NCBI RefSeq assembly: GCF_029714405.1
Contig: NZ_CP121650.1
Span: 9,119,001-9,183,000 of the forward strand
Source of the DNA: Bradyrhizobium sp. CB82
GTDB taxonomy: Bacteria; Pseudomonadota; Alphaproteobacteria; Rhizobiales; Xanthobacteraceae
Reading direction: 5' to 3'
Length of the DNA stretch: 64,000 bases
Position 1 is the stretch's first letter; every line of letters begins with the position of its first letter. The notes below the pieces were generated by a model, which searched no databases, was not told the DNA's origin, and worked only from the letters and a program-made list of their open reading frames with translations. Both the position numbers and the translations under genes were made by a program. Positions 16,341 to 24,974 of the stretch are shown here, one piece after another.

Positions 16341-17201
16341 TTACAATGTCACGCCTGGCGGTATGTCCGCCTCGGTCACGCCCACGAGTTCCATGTTGGT
16401 CAGGATCGCCGTGCGGATGAAGCCGAGGCCCTTGTTGAAGTCGATCCAGGTGTTGACGTAGTCGCGCCAGGTCTTGTCGGTCTCGCGGCGGAAGCCGGCG
16501 TTGGAGGTGGTAGCGAAGATCGGTGTCGGCAGCACGAACTGGCCGAGCGATGGATTCTTCTTCAGCACCGTCAGCGACAGCATGGTGATCAGGCACTGCG
16601 CATCGACGCGGCCGGTCTGCAGCGCGGCGGTGGCATCATCCGCCGTCTTCAGGCGCGAGATCTGCGCCTTCGGGATCAGGCGGCTGACGACCTGGTCGTG
16701 CGAGGAGCCCTGGTCGACGGCGATCTTGATGTCGGGCGAATTCAGCTCGGCCCAGGTCTTCGGCTTGAAATCCTTCTTGGCGAGGAAGCCGAAGGCGTTG
16801 TTGAAGACGGGCATCGAGAAATCGATGACCAGCGCGCGCTTCGGGGTCGGGTTGAGACCGAAGAAGATGTCGATCTTGTTGGACTGGAGATCGAGCACCG
16901 AATTGCCCCAGGTTGTCTCGGTGATCTCGAGCTCGGCCTCCATGTCGTCGGCGAGCGCCTTGGCGATGTCGATGTAAAAGCCCTTCCACTGGCCGCTGGC
17001 GAGATCCTTCATGTAATAGGGCGCACCGCCATTGACCGCGCCGATCCGCATCTTCTTGGTGCGGCGGATGCGCACGAAGGTGGATTCGTTGGGATCGGGG
17101 GCCGACTGCGCCGCCGCCTGTGGAACGACCGCGCCTGCCGCCATTGCCGCGCCCACTACGCCAAGCCCGACAATCGATGCAACATCACGACGTGTAACCA
17201 T
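16341..17201 (-). CDS. ABC transporter substrate-binding protein, polar amino acid family
   Basis: A 286-residue periplasmic protein. The N-terminus MVTRRDVASIVGLGVVGAAM, continuing to AVVPQAAAQSA, is a twin-arginine-like or Sec signal peptide with cleavage near AAAQS. The mature part has the SBP_bac_3 fold: RIGAVNGGAPYYMKD, WKGFYIDIAKALAD, LDLQSNKIDIFFGLNPTPKR and AVDQGSSHDQVV. The ligand is unknown. In the place of the usual Arg/Asp amino acid clamp the reading is not clear enough to predict it. It is the first gene of the leftward operon with permease, ATPase, SDR and enolase-family enzyme. Confidence 0.92.
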   Translation of the reverse strand: MVTRRDVASIVGLGVVGAAMAAGAVVPQAAAQSAPDPNESTFVRIRRTKKMRIGAVNGGAPYYMKDLASGQWKGFYIDIAKALADDMEAELEITETTWGNSVLDLQSNKIDIFFGLNPTPKRALVIDFSMPVFNNAFGFLAKKDFKPKTWAELNSPDIKIAVDQGSSHDQVVSRLIPKAQISRLKTADDATAALQTGRVDAQCLITMLSLTVLKKNPSLGQFVLPTPIFATTSNAGFRRETDKTWRDYVNTWIDFNKGLGFIRTAILTNMELVGVTEADIPPGVTL

Positions 17202-17386
17202 TTTGGTATCGCTTTTCTGGTTGGGTGAAGTTCCGGCGGGGTTCTTACCAAGGCGGCACGGTCAGCGAAAGCACAGCCTCTTGGCGGCAGGAGCAAGGAA
17301 TTGCCCGGGTGCTGGGCAACCCAGCGAGCCCAACCCCCCGGTGATACCCGCTTGCTTTCCGACCCTTTTGGCCCCAAATAGGGACC

Positions 17387-17493
17387 GGGAGATTGGCGGT
17401 GGACGAGCCACTCGCCAACCGGGTCAGGTCCGGAAGGAAGCAGCCCTAACGAGGTCCGGATCGGGTCGCTCGTCAGTCTCCTACCTGTTTTTT
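17387..17493 (+). ncRNA. ffs: Signal recognition particle 4.5S RNA, small bacterial type
   Basis: The universally conserved core GGTCAGGTCCGGAAGGAAGC with AGCC appears at 17422-17445, including the GGAA tetraloop that binds Ffh. The ends pair (GGAGATTG at 17387 with CAGTCTCC at 17474-17481) to give the long hairpin of about 97 nucleotides, and a T-run follows at 17488-17493. The RNA binds Ffh to target ribosomes making membrane proteins. Its position just upstream of dnaX is the common alphaproteobacterial order. Confidence 0.93.
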
Positions 17494-17578
17494 CGAGCGA
17501 ATTGCGCCGGCGGGCTCCCCGCCAGCGCGCTCCTTTCCGCAAAAGCCGGCCGAGAGACATTTCATTGCGGATCGACCG

Positions 17579-19411
17579 ATGACCGACGCTGGCGCCCCCA
17601 CCGACCCTGACAGCGCCAGCCAGACTGGCTTTGCGCTCGGCGCCCAGCCGGGGACGCCGTACCGGGTGCTGGCGCGAAAATATCGTCCCTCCAACTTCGA
17701 CGATCTGATCGGCCAGGAGGCGGTGGTCCGCACCGTCTCTAACGCGTTCGAAACCGGGCGCATTCCGCAGGCCTGGATCCTCACCGGTGTCCGCGGCGTC
17801 GGCAAGACCACCACCGCGCGCATCCTCGCCCGCGCACTCAACTACGAGATGCCGGACGGCTCTGTGAAGGGCCCGACCATCCACATGCCGACGCTGGGCG
17901 TGCATTGCCAGGCGATCATGGAAAGCCGGCACATGGACGTGCTGGAGATGGACGCGGCATCACACACCGGCGTTGATGACGTCCGCCAGATCAACGACAG
18001 CGTGCGCTATGCGCCGGCCAGCGCCCGCTACAAGGTCTACATCATCGATGAAGTCCACATGCTGTCGACGGCGGCATTCAACGCCTTCCTGAAGACGCTG
18101 GAGGAGCCGCCGGAGCACGCCAAGTTCGTGTTTGCGACGACAGAGATCCGCAAGGTTCCGGTGACCGTGCTGTCGCGCTGCCAGCGCTTCGACCTGCGCC
18201 GGGTCGAGGCCGACGTACTGATGAAGCACCTTGGCAATATCGCCGCGAAGGAAAGCGTCGAGATCGAGCCCGAGGCGCTCGGCATCATCGCGCGCGCAGC
18301 GGAAGGTTCCGTGCGCGACTCGCTGTCGCTGCTCGATCAGGCGATCGCCCATGCGGCGGGCCAAGTGAAAGCCGATGCCGTACGGCAGATGCTGGGGCTC
18401 GCCGACCGCACCCGTGTCATCGATCTCTTCGATTCGCTAGTGCGCGGCGACATCGCCTCCGCCTTCAAGGAATTCCGCGACCAGTACGACACCGGCGCCG
18501 ATCCCATCGTCGTGCTCTCGGACCTCGCCGAATTCGTCAACTTCGTCACCCGCGTGAAGATCGTGCCGGCGACGGCCGACAACGTCGCCTATGGCGAGAC
18601 CGAGCGGCTGCGTGCGCGTGACTTTGCGTCGAAGATCTCGATGCGCGTGTTGTCACGGATGTGGCAGATGCTGCTCAAGGGCATCACCGAGGTGCAGGCT
18701 GCAACGCGCCCGGCCGCTGCCGCGGAGATGGTGCTGGTCCGCATCGCCTATGTCGCCGACCTGCCGACGCCGGACGAAGCGATCAGAATGCTGGAGCAGA
18801 ACGGCGGCGCTTCGCCCGTGGTGAGCGGCGGAAGCGCTGCGCGCAGCACGCCGACCGCGCCGGTTGCATCCGCAGCTCCGGTGCGCGCCCCGTCCCCGCC
18901 TTCCTCTTTCGGCGGTGCGCGGCCGCAGATGGCGGCACCGGCGCCGGAGACTCAAGGCTCGGCACCGGCGTTGCGCATCACGAGCTTCGCCCAGCTCGTC
19001 GCACTCGCCGGCCAGAAGCGCGATCTCATGACCAAGGCCGCGCTGGAAGGCGACATGCGCCTCGTGCGTTTCGAGGATGGCCGGCTCGAGGTCGCGCTCG
19101 AGCCCAACGCCGCCAAGACCTTGATCACCGAGCTCGCGCGAAAGTTCGAGTTCTGGACCGGTCGCCGCTGGACGGTGGTCGTCTCCAATGAGCAGGGCCA
19201 GCCGACGCTGCGCTCGCTCAACCAGGCCGCCAAGCAGGAGCACGCGCGCACCGCCGAGGCCGATCCGCGGGTGCAGGAAGTGCTGTCACGCTTCCCCGGC
19301 ACCAAGGTCGTCGAGGTCCGCAGGCTTGCCCCCGAGACGCCGGAATCCAATATTAACGCCGACTATGGCAGTGATGATCCGCTCGAAGGTTCCGACGGCG
19401 ACGATCTCTGA
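17579..19411 (+). CDS. dnaX: DNA polymerase III subunits gamma and tau
   Basis: The 610-residue clamp-loader ATPase starts with an N-terminal tail of about 26 residues, then YRVLARKYRPSNFDDLIGQE, Walker A GVRGVGKT (residues 70-77), Walker B IIDEVHML, the sensor segment FVFATTEIRKVPVTVLSRCQ and the arginine-finger region. The four-cysteine zinc module of gamma/tau is largely missing (THMPTLGVHCQAI in its place), which I believe is usual in this genus. An Ala/Pro linker (about residues 405-455) leads to the tau C-terminal domain. It is followed by ybaB and recR in the classic operon. No obvious A-rich programmed frameshift site was seen. Confidence 0.96.
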   Translation: MTDAGAPTDPDSASQTGFALGAQPGTPYRVLARKYRPSNFDDLIGQEAVVRTVSNAFETGRIPQAWILTGVRGVGKTTTARILARALNYEMPDGSVKGPTIHMPTLGVHCQAIMESRHMDVLEMDAASHTGVDDVRQINDSVRYAPASARYKVYIIDEVHMLSTAAFNAFLKTLEEPPEHAKFVFATTEIRKVPVTVLSRCQRFDLRRVEADVLMKHLGNIAAKESVEIEPEALGIIARAAEGSVRDSLSLLDQAIAHAAGQVKADAVRQMLGLADRTRVIDLFDSLVRGDIASAFKEFRDQYDTGADPIVVLSDLAEFVNFVTRVKIVPATADNVAYGETERLRARDFASKISMRVLSRMWQMLLKGITEVQAATRPAAAAEMVLVRIAYVADLPTPDEAIRMLEQNGGASPVVSGGSAARSTPTAPVASAAPVRAPSPPSSFGGARPQMAAPAPETQGSAPALRITSFAQLVALAGQKRDLMTKAALEGDMRLVRFEDGRLEVALEPNAAKTLITELARKFEFWTGRRWTVVVSNEQGQPTLRSLNQAAKQEHARTAEADPRVQEVLSRFPGTKVVEVRRLAPETPESNINADYGSDDPLEGSDGDDL

Positions 19412-19434
19412 GCCAGTTTTAAGGACAAACCCCC

Positions 19435-19755
19435 ATGGCTGATTTTCTCGGCATGATGAAGCAGGCGGCGCAGCTGCAATCCAAGATGCAGGCGATGCAG
19501 GACGAACTCGGCAGTGTCGAGGTCGAAGGCATCTCCGGCGGCGGCCTTGTTGCGGTGCGCATGACTGCGAAGATGGACGTCAAGAGCATCAAGATCGATC
19601 CCTCGCTGATGAAGGCGGAGGAGCGCGAGGTGCTGGAGGACCTGCTCGTCACCGCGCTCAGTGATGCGCGCCGCAAGGCGGAAGCCGCCATGCAGGAGAA
19701 GATGCAGGCGCTCACCGGCGGGCTCGGCCTGCCGCCGGGACTGTTCGGCCAGTGA
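19435..19755 (+). CDS. ybaB: YbaB/EbfC family nucleoid-associated protein
   Basis: A 106-residue small DNA-binding protein. It begins [20 protein letters not shown], has the family signature [20 protein letters not shown] and KIDPSLM, and ends with a helical tail. YbaB dimers bind DNA and associate with the nucleoid, and the gene is nearly always between dnaX and recR, as here. The ATG is 23 bases after dnaX and the stop is one base before recR, so all three are co-transcribed. Confidence 0.95.
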   Translation: MADFLGMMKQAAQLQSKMQAMQDELGSVEVEGISGGGLVAVRMTAKMDVKSIKIDPSLMKAEEREVLEDLLVTALSDARRKAEAAMQEKMQALTGGLGLPPGLFGQ

Positions 19756-19756
19756 C

Positions 19757-20359
19757 ATGGGAGCGGTTGCCGGTCCCGAGATCGAACGCCTGATCCAGCT
19801 TCTGGCGCGCCTGCCCGGTTTGGGACCGCGCTCGGCACGGCGCGCCGCGCTGCACCTGATCAAGAAGCGCGAGGCGCTGATGATGCCGCTCTCCGCCGCC
19901 TTGCAGGTCGCGCTCGACAAGGTCCAGGTGTGCAAGACCTGCGGCAATATCGATACGCAAAATCCCTGCACCGTCTGCACCGACCCACGGCGAGATCCCG
20001 CCATCATCGTCGTCGTCGCCGACGTTGCCGATCTCTGGGCGCTGGAGCGGGCCAATGCGACGCAAGGGCGCTATCACGTGCTTGGCGCGACATTGTCGCC
20101 GCTCGATGGCGTCGGACCTCAGGATCTCACCATCGATGCGCTGGTCGCTCGCGCGCATGATCCGCAGGTGCATGAGATCATCTTGGCGCTGAACGCGACG
20201 GTGGACGGCCAGACCACGGCGCATTACATCACCGACCTGCTCCAGGATGCCAACGTCAAGGTGACCCGACTCGCCCATGGCGTGCCGGTCGGCGGGGAGC
20301 TTGATTATCTCGATGAAGGTACGCTATCGGCGGCAATGCGGCAGCGGACCCTGTTCTAG
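19757..20359 (+). CDS. recR: Recombination mediator protein RecR
   Basis: RecR acts with RecF and RecO to load RecA on single-stranded gaps. The 200-residue protein has the helix-hairpin-helix [20 protein letters not shown] (residues 16-35), the zinc finger Cys59/Cys62 and Cys71/Cys74, and a Toprim domain ([16 protein letters not shown], then [26 protein letters not shown]). The ATG one base after the ybaB stop was preferred over earlier in-frame sequence overlapping ybaB. The C-terminus [17 protein letters not shown] is standard. Confidence 0.96.
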   Translation: MGAVAGPEIERLIQLLARLPGLGPRSARRAALHLIKKREALMMPLSAALQVALDKVQVCKTCGNIDTQNPCTVCTDPRRDPAIIVVVADVADLWALERANATQGRYHVLGATLSPLDGVGPQDLTIDALVARAHDPQVHEIILALNATVDGQTTAHYITDLLQDANVKVTRLAHGVPVGGELDYLDEGTLSAAMRQRTLF

Positions 20360-20388
20360 CAATCCCAGAAGACGACGGAACGGACGAC

Positions 20389-20823
20389 ATGACGAAACGA
20401 TTCGCCAAACGGCTGGCTTTGGTCGCGACGATGATGATGCTGGCGACGCCGGCCGTCTCCGCGCAGCAAGGGTATGAGGCGCCCCCGCCGTCAAAGCCCG
20501 GCAAGCCGATCAACACCGGTGACGTGCTTTCTGGCGAGCTGAACGCCATGCGCGTGCGTGACGTCAAGAATGGCAAGAAGGTTGCGACCTACCAGATCAC
20601 GTCCGAGCCGCGGCGCTTGCCGCCGCCGAACGGGCTGTGCAACCTCGAGACCGGCCCCGAGACATTCCAGCTCGTCACAAGCAGCGACGCGCAGGCCGCG
20701 CAGTTGAAATCATTCGTCGGCAAGGAGATCTCCGTCAAGGTCGACGAGGTCACCTGCGCCAGCGATCCCGGCCAGGTGAGCGAGGCCGTGATCACCAAGT
20801 GGAGCCTGGTGAAGAGGCAGTAG
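20389..20823 (+). CDS. Conserved exported protein of unknown function
   Basis: A 144-residue protein with a clear signal peptide (MTKRFAKRLALVATMMMLAT then PAVSAQQ, cleavage likely after VSA) and a mature region of about 118 residues with two cysteines (GLCNLETGPETF and VDEVTCASD) that could form a disulfide. The fold is not recognised. It begins 29 bases after recR, probably as a separate function. A role in the periplasm is inferred from the signal only. Confidence 0.7.
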   Translation: MTKRFAKRLALVATMMMLATPAVSAQQGYEAPPPSKPGKPINTGDVLSGELNAMRVRDVKNGKKVATYQITSEPRRLPPPNGLCNLETGPETFQLVTSSDAQAAQLKSFVGKEISVKVDEVTCASDPGQVSEAVITKWSLVKRQ

Positions 20824-20925
20824 CGGACGTTGCGCGCGGCGCCACGTCCTGTTGGATGCTCCCTGATCTTGATCTCAGGTTGTGCGTCAAGCATAGTGCA
20901 AGCAATCGAATTATTCAGGAGGTCG

Positions 20926-21309
20926 ATGGCTGTGCGCGGAACGTGCTTTGTCCTTCTGCTGGCCTGCACCAGCGTCAATCCTTCGATGGCCTTGGCCGCA
21001 GCGGAAGACACCTCCTACACGACCGCTGCCGCTGCGCTTGCGGCATTGCGCGCCAAGTCTGGCGTGAAGACGTCCGTACAGTCCGGTTGGACCGTGATCG
21101 AGGATGCGGCCACGTTGAGCCTGTGGTCTTTTCCGCCCGCCGGGCATCCGGCCTATCCCGCGGCGATTCAGCGTCGGGTGATGCAGGAGGGAAGCAACGT
21201 CGTGATCAAGATGAACGTGCTGTGCGAGGCGTCCAAGCCTGCTTGCGATGCTCTGGTGTTGGAGTTCGAAAAGCTCAACGGCAACGTCCGGCGACAGATG
21301 CAGCAGTAA
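20926..21309 (+). CDS. Small exported protein of unknown function
   Basis: The open frame begins earlier, but the ATG at this position has a strong ribosome site (CAGGAGGTCG). It starts MAVRGTCFVLLLACTSVNPS followed by MALAAAEDTS, a good signal peptide with possible cleavage after ALA. The mature part of about 100 residues has a WTVIEDAATLSLWSFPPAGH segment and two cysteines. No family is recognised. It follows the previous exported gene by about 100 bases and faces the ampG-like gene, ending three bases from its 3' end. Confidence 0.65.
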   Translation: MAVRGTCFVLLLACTSVNPSMALAAAEDTSYTTAAAALAALRAKSGVKTSVQSGWTVIEDAATLSLWSFPPAGHPAYPAAIQRRVMQEGSNVVIKMNVLCEASKPACDALVLEFEKLNGNVRRQMQQ

Positions 21310-21311
21310 TT

Positions 21312-22691
21312 CTAAACCCGCACCGGCCCCAGCGTCTCGAAATGTCCGCGCTTCTGCAAATAGGCGAGCAGGATCAGGCTGGGCACCGCGACCACCACGC
21401 AGATCATGAAGAACAGCGGCCAGCCGGTCATCTTCGCCACGAAGCCGGCGCCCGACGAGAGATAGGTGCGCCCGACTGCGGCCAGCGCGGTGAGCAGCGC
21501 ATATTGCGTCGCCGTGTGCAGCGGATTTTGGCACAGCGCGGAGAGATAGGCGACGAAGATCACGGTGCCGATGGCACTCGTGAAGTTCTCGGCTGTGATG
21601 GCAAAGGCCAGCGCCCATTGATTGGTGCCGACCAGCGCGAGCCACGAGAAGGACAGGTTCGCGATCGCCTGCACCAGGCCGCCGATCCACAGGCTCGTCG
21701 CCAGCGAATAGCGCCGCGCAACGAAACCGCCGGCAAAGCCGCCGATCAGCGTCGCTGCCAGTCCGACGCCCTTCACGATCGCCGCGTAGTCGTTGCGGGA
21801 GAAGCCGAGGTCGATCACGAACGGGGCCGTCATGGTGCCGGAGAAGGCATCGGTGAACTTAAACAGCACCACGAAAGCGAGCGCGGCGAGCGCATCCTTG
21901 CGCGACAGAAATTCCGAGAATGCGCCGATCGCGGCGTGCAGCACGCGCGCGAACGCCGTCTCGGTCTGCGTTGCGGCCTCCGCCTTTGCGGATTGTGCTG
22001 GCTCGGTAGCAAGAAGCGCGGTGATGGTGCCGATCAGCACCAGCGCCGCCATCACCATATAGCCCCACATCCACGCGGACGGCTTCGAAATGCCGGTGCT
22101 TTCGAAGCCGGACACGATGAACAGCGCTCCGGCGGTCGAGACCAGCATGCCAATGCGATAGGCCGCGACATAGGAGGCCATGCCGGCTGCCTGCTCGCTC
22201 TCGGGCAGGCTCTCGACGCGAAAGGCGTCGACCACGATGTCCTGCGTCGAGGACGTCGTCGCCACCAGCAGGGCGCCGAGCGCGACGAAGAACGGCGAGC
22301 GTGCGGGGTCGGTCAGCGCCAGCAGCAGGATCGAGATGATCAGGAGGAGTTGCGAGAACAGCAGCCAGCCGCGGCGGCGCCCGAAGGCGCGTGTGAACAG
22401 CGGCACGTGCAGCGCATCCACCAGGGGGGCCCAGAGGAACTTCAGCGTGTAGGGCGTGCCGACCAGCGCGAAGAGACCGATGGTCCCGAGATCGACGCCG
22501 GATTCCCGCATCCACACCAAAAGCGTCGAGCCCGACAGCGCCAGCGGCAGGCCGGAGGAGAAGCCGAGGAACAGCACAATCAGCACCCGCGGCTGCAGGT
22601 ACACGGCCAGGCTCTCGCGCCAGGAGGCGGCGGCTGAAGCATCGGCGGCGGTTGCCGGGGCAGTTCCGGAGGTCGCGTCGGGTGCGGTCAT
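21312..22691 (-). CDS. ampG: AmpG-family MFS permease (muropeptide transporter-like)
   Basis: A 459-residue major facilitator with about 12-14 hydrophobic segments after a 25-residue Ala/Thr-rich tail. Family-typical parts are VLFLGFSSGLPLALSGSTLL, YTLKFLWAPLVDALHVPLF and TSSTQDIVVDAFRVESLPE. AmpG proteins import anhydro-muropeptides from the periplasm for recycling, and their ligands can induce beta-lactamase. A class A beta-lactamase is encoded 15 kb away, but no link is shown. The annotation to substrate is by family. Confidence 0.85.
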   Translation of the reverse strand: MTAPDATSGTAPATAADASAAASWRESLAVYLQPRVLIVLFLGFSSGLPLALSGSTLLVWMRESGVDLGTIGLFALVGTPYTLKFLWAPLVDALHVPLFTRAFGRRRGWLLFSQLLLIISILLLALTDPARSPFFVALGALLVATTSSTQDIVVDAFRVESLPESEQAAGMASYVAAYRIGMLVSTAGALFIVSGFESTGISKPSAWMWGYMVMAALVLIGTITALLATEPAQSAKAEAATQTETAFARVLHAAIGAFSEFLSRKDALAALAFVVLFKFTDAFSGTMTAPFVIDLGFSRNDYAAIVKGVGLAATLIGGFAGGFVARRYSLATSLWIGGLVQAIANLSFSWLALVGTNQWALAFAITAENFTSAIGTVIFVAYLSALCQNPLHTATQYALLTALAAVGRTYLSSGAGFVAKMTGWPLFFMICVVVAVPSLILLAYLQKRGHFETLGPVRV

Positions 22692-22770
22692 GGAGGGGTG
22701 TTAGCAGATTCTGGCTGAAAAGGCCTTCGCTCCTGCGCGTGGGATAGGAACTATCGACACTCCTTTCGAT

Positions 22771-22870
22771 GTCATCGTCCGCGAAGGCGGACGATCCAGT
22801 ACTCACCGGCGTCTCGATTTAATCGCGACCGCCGCGGCGTACTGGATGCCCCGCCTTCGCGGGGCATGAC
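22771..22870. repeat. Palindromic intergenic repeat, family 1, copy B
   Basis: GTCATCGTCCGCGAAGGCGG at the left end and CCCCGCCTTCGCGGGGCATG at the right end, with ATCCAGTACTC and CGTACTGGAT forming the inner arms. It lies upstream of ampG and downstream of rmuC, which are both on the minus strand. Confidence 0.85.
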
Positions 22871-22885
22871 AGCGTACCGTGGAAA

Positions 22886-24082
22886 TCACTCCCCCGCCTG
22901 GAGCTTGCGCGGGAATAGCTCTGGGCCGCTTGCGACCAGGCGCGGGCCTTCGGGCGCGTCGGTCTTGCTGAAATCGAGCTCCTCGATCCGTCCTGCGCGC
23001 TTCTCGATCTTGTCGGCGGAGATCAGGATCTGGCGCACGTCCTCGTTCACGTCGGCAAAATGCTTCTGCAATTTCAGCACGCGGTCGCGCAGGCGTCCCA
23101 GATCGTCGCCGAGCTTGATCACCTCGGTGCGGATCTGGTCGGCGGCATCGCGCATGCGCGCGTCCTTCATGATCTGCTGCATCACCTGGATCGCGAGCAT
23201 CAACAGCGACGGCGACACCAGCACGACACGGGCGCGGTAGGCCTTCTGGATCACGTCGTCGAAGCCGTCATGGATCTCGGCATAGACAGATTCCGAGGGA
23301 ACGAACATCAGCGCCATCTCCTGGGTCTCGCCGGTGACGAGATATTTTTCGGCGATGTCGCTGACGTGCTTCATCACGTCGCCGCGCAGACGCTGCGTGG
23401 CGAGGCGCCGCTCCTCGTCGGTGCGCGCATCGTGCAGCGCGGTCATCGCCTCCAGCGGAAATTTTGCGTCGATGCAGAGCGGCCGCTGGTCGGGCAGGAA
23501 CACGACGCAGTCCGGCCGTTTGCCGGTCGAGAGAGTGAACTGGAACTCGTAGGAGCCTTTCGGCAGCCCGTCCTGGACGATCGCCTCCATCCGCGCCTGG
23601 CCGAACGCGCCGCGCGACTGCTTGTTGGCGAGCACGTCCCGCAAGGTGGTCACCTGCGTGGTCAGGTCGGTAAGGTTCTTGTGCGCGTTGTCGATGATGC
23701 CGAGCCGCTCGTGCAGCGCGCGCAGGCTCTCCATGGTGTTGCGCGTCGAGTGCTCCATGGACTGGCCGACGCGATGGGTGACCGAATCCAGCCGCTCGTT
23801 GACCGCGCGCGCCATCTCGGCCTGCCGGCCGGCGAGAGCCTGCGCCATGGCGTCGACCCGCCCGGAGGCCTCAGCTTGGGCGCGCAGCATCTGGCTCAGG
23901 CGCTCCTCCAGCTCGTCGGCCCGGATGGTCTGCGCCATGGCGAGTTCCGCCCCGCGCCGTGAGGACCGCGCGATGACGATGGCTATGGTCAGGAGCAGGA
24001 TGAGGACCAGCCCGCTGACACCGATCAGGGCGTCGACGGTGCGCACCGGCCAGTCGCCGAGCATAAAAACGATCTCGTTCAT
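22886..24082 (-). CDS. rmuC: DNA recombination protein RmuC
   Basis: A 398-residue protein with an N-terminal membrane anchor (about residues 17-37), a long coiled coil (about 45-150) and the RmuC nuclease-like domain (LPKGSYEFQFTLSTGKRPDC, then VVFLPDQRPLCIDAKFPLEA, with the Asp and xAK of a PD-(D/E)xK core). RmuC limits inversions at short inverted repeats in E. coli, which is of note in a region full of palindromes. The gene is divergent from def, and the gap holds CtrA-like half sites. Confidence 0.92.
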   Translation of the reverse strand: MNEIVFMLGDWPVRTVDALIGVSGLVLILLLTIAIVIARSSRRGAELAMAQTIRADELEERLSQMLRAQAEASGRVDAMAQALAGRQAEMARAVNERLDSVTHRVGQSMEHSTRNTMESLRALHERLGIIDNAHKNLTDLTTQVTTLRDVLANKQSRGAFGQARMEAIVQDGLPKGSYEFQFTLSTGKRPDCVVFLPDQRPLCIDAKFPLEAMTALHDARTDEERRLATQRLRGDVMKHVSDIAEKYLVTGETQEMALMFVPSESVYAEIHDGFDDVIQKAYRARVVLVSPSLLMLAIQVMQQIMKDARMRDAADQIRTEVIKLGDDLGRLRDRVLKLQKHFADVNEDVRQILISADKIEKRAGRIEELDFSKTDAPEGPRLVASGPELFPRKLQAGE

Positions 24083-24131
24083 GCCAGCCCTTCTAGCCGA
24101 TTCGCGGCACGGCGCGAACGAAGAGGGAACA

Positions 24132-24202
24132 TTTATGGTTAACCGGCAGTGAATTTTTTATGGTTAATGAGGCTCTAATTTTTATGGTTAGCGAAACGTT
24201 AA
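24132..24202. promoter_or_regulatory. Three TTTATGGTTA direct repeats (CtrA-like half sites) between rmuC and def
   Basis: TTTATGGTTA occurs at 24132, 24157 and 24181, spaced 25 and 24 bases. Read on the minus strand each gives TAACCATAAA, containing the CtrA half-site TTAACCAT (third copy CTAACCAT). The last one sits in TTAA-N7-CTAAC, one base off the full CtrA box TTAA-N7-TTAAC. Placed upstream of rmuC and def, this suggests cell-cycle control. Confidence 0.5.
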
Positions 24203-24254
24203 CGGCGTTCCCCACCGCATTGACCGCACCGGGCGCGCGGCTTAAATCGCCGCC

Positions 24255-24782
24255 ATGGCCTTAAGAGAGATTATCATCCTGCCGGACAAACAGCTGCGTC
24301 TGGTCTCCAAGCCGATCGAGAAGGTCACGGCGGAGATTCGCAAGCTTGCCGACGACATGTTCGAGACCATGTACGACGCGCCTGGCATCGGGCTCGCGGC
24401 GATCCAGGTCGCCCAGCCCCTGCGTCTGATCACCATGGACCTCGCCAAGCGCGATGAAAACGGCGAGACTGCGCGAGAGCCTCGCGTCTTCATCAATCCC
24501 GAAATCGTCGCGTCGTCCGAGCAGATGTCGGTCTATGAGGAGGGCTGTCTCTCGATCCCCGAATATTACGAGGAGGTCGAGCGGCCTGCGAAGGTGCGCG
24601 TGCGCTTCACCGATCTCGATGGCAAGCTGCATGAGGAGGATGCCGAGGGCCTCTACGCCACCTGCATCCAGCACGAGATCGACCATCTCAACGGCGTACT
24701 GTTCGTCGACTATTTGTCGAAACTCAAGCGCGACCGCGTGTTCAAGAAGTTCGAGAAAGCCGCAAAGCGCGCGGTGGAGTGA
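24255..24782 (+). CDS. def: Peptide deformylase
   Basis: Deformylase removes the formyl group from the N-terminal methionine of new proteins. The 175-residue enzyme has all three motifs: GIGLAAIQ (residues 44-51), EGCLS with metal ligand Cys98, and QHEIDH with His140, Glu141 and His144. The ATG has no strong ribosome site. It precedes fmt, which adds the formyl group, by about 190 bases occupied by a repeat. Confidence 0.97.
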   Translation: MALREIIILPDKQLRLVSKPIEKVTAEIRKLADDMFETMYDAPGIGLAAIQVAQPLRLITMDLAKRDENGETAREPRVFINPEIVASSEQMSVYEEGCLSIPEYYEEVERPAKVRVRFTDLDGKLHEEDAEGLYATCIQHEIDHLNGVLFVDYLSKLKRDRVFKKFEKAAKRAVE

Positions 24783-24794
24783 TTTTTGCTGCTG

Positions 24795-24955
24795 CTCCCC
24801 CCTTGTGAGGGAGGGTGGGGGGAGGGGGTAGCTCAGGAAATGGTGCTCATCATTTGCGGGCGCCAGCAACGAGGCGCCCGCATCGTCTGCGCGTGAATCG
24901 AGAGAGCGCGCCATGTGGCACCCCCCTCCCCTAGCCCTCCCAGCAAGGGGGAGGG
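24795..24955. repeat. Long palindromic intergenic repeat between def and fmt
   Basis: The left part CCCCCCTTGTGAGGGAGGGT with GGGGGGAGGGG matches in reverse the right part CCCCTCCCCTAGCCCTCCCA with GCAAGGGGGAGGG, while the centre holds another palindrome, GCGGGCGCC/GGCGCCCGC. The element of about 160 bases has no coding frame. Confidence 0.75.
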
Positions 24956-24974
24956 AACGCAGTGAGTTCTGTTG

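Noticed and set aside
17579..19411. Programmed frameshift in dnaX to make gamma
   Set aside because: No A-rich slippery heptamer with a downstream stem was found at the expected place.
20637..22637. A 666-codon open frame running over recR-downstream genes and antisense to ampG
   Set aside because: Its translation is Arg/Gln/Gly-rich low complexity with no fold, and it overlaps three better-supported genes.
24132..24190. Evenly spaced direct repeats considered as a CRISPR array
   Set aside because: The units are only ten bases with spacers of about 14-15, far too short, and no cas genes are present. They fit regulator half sites better.
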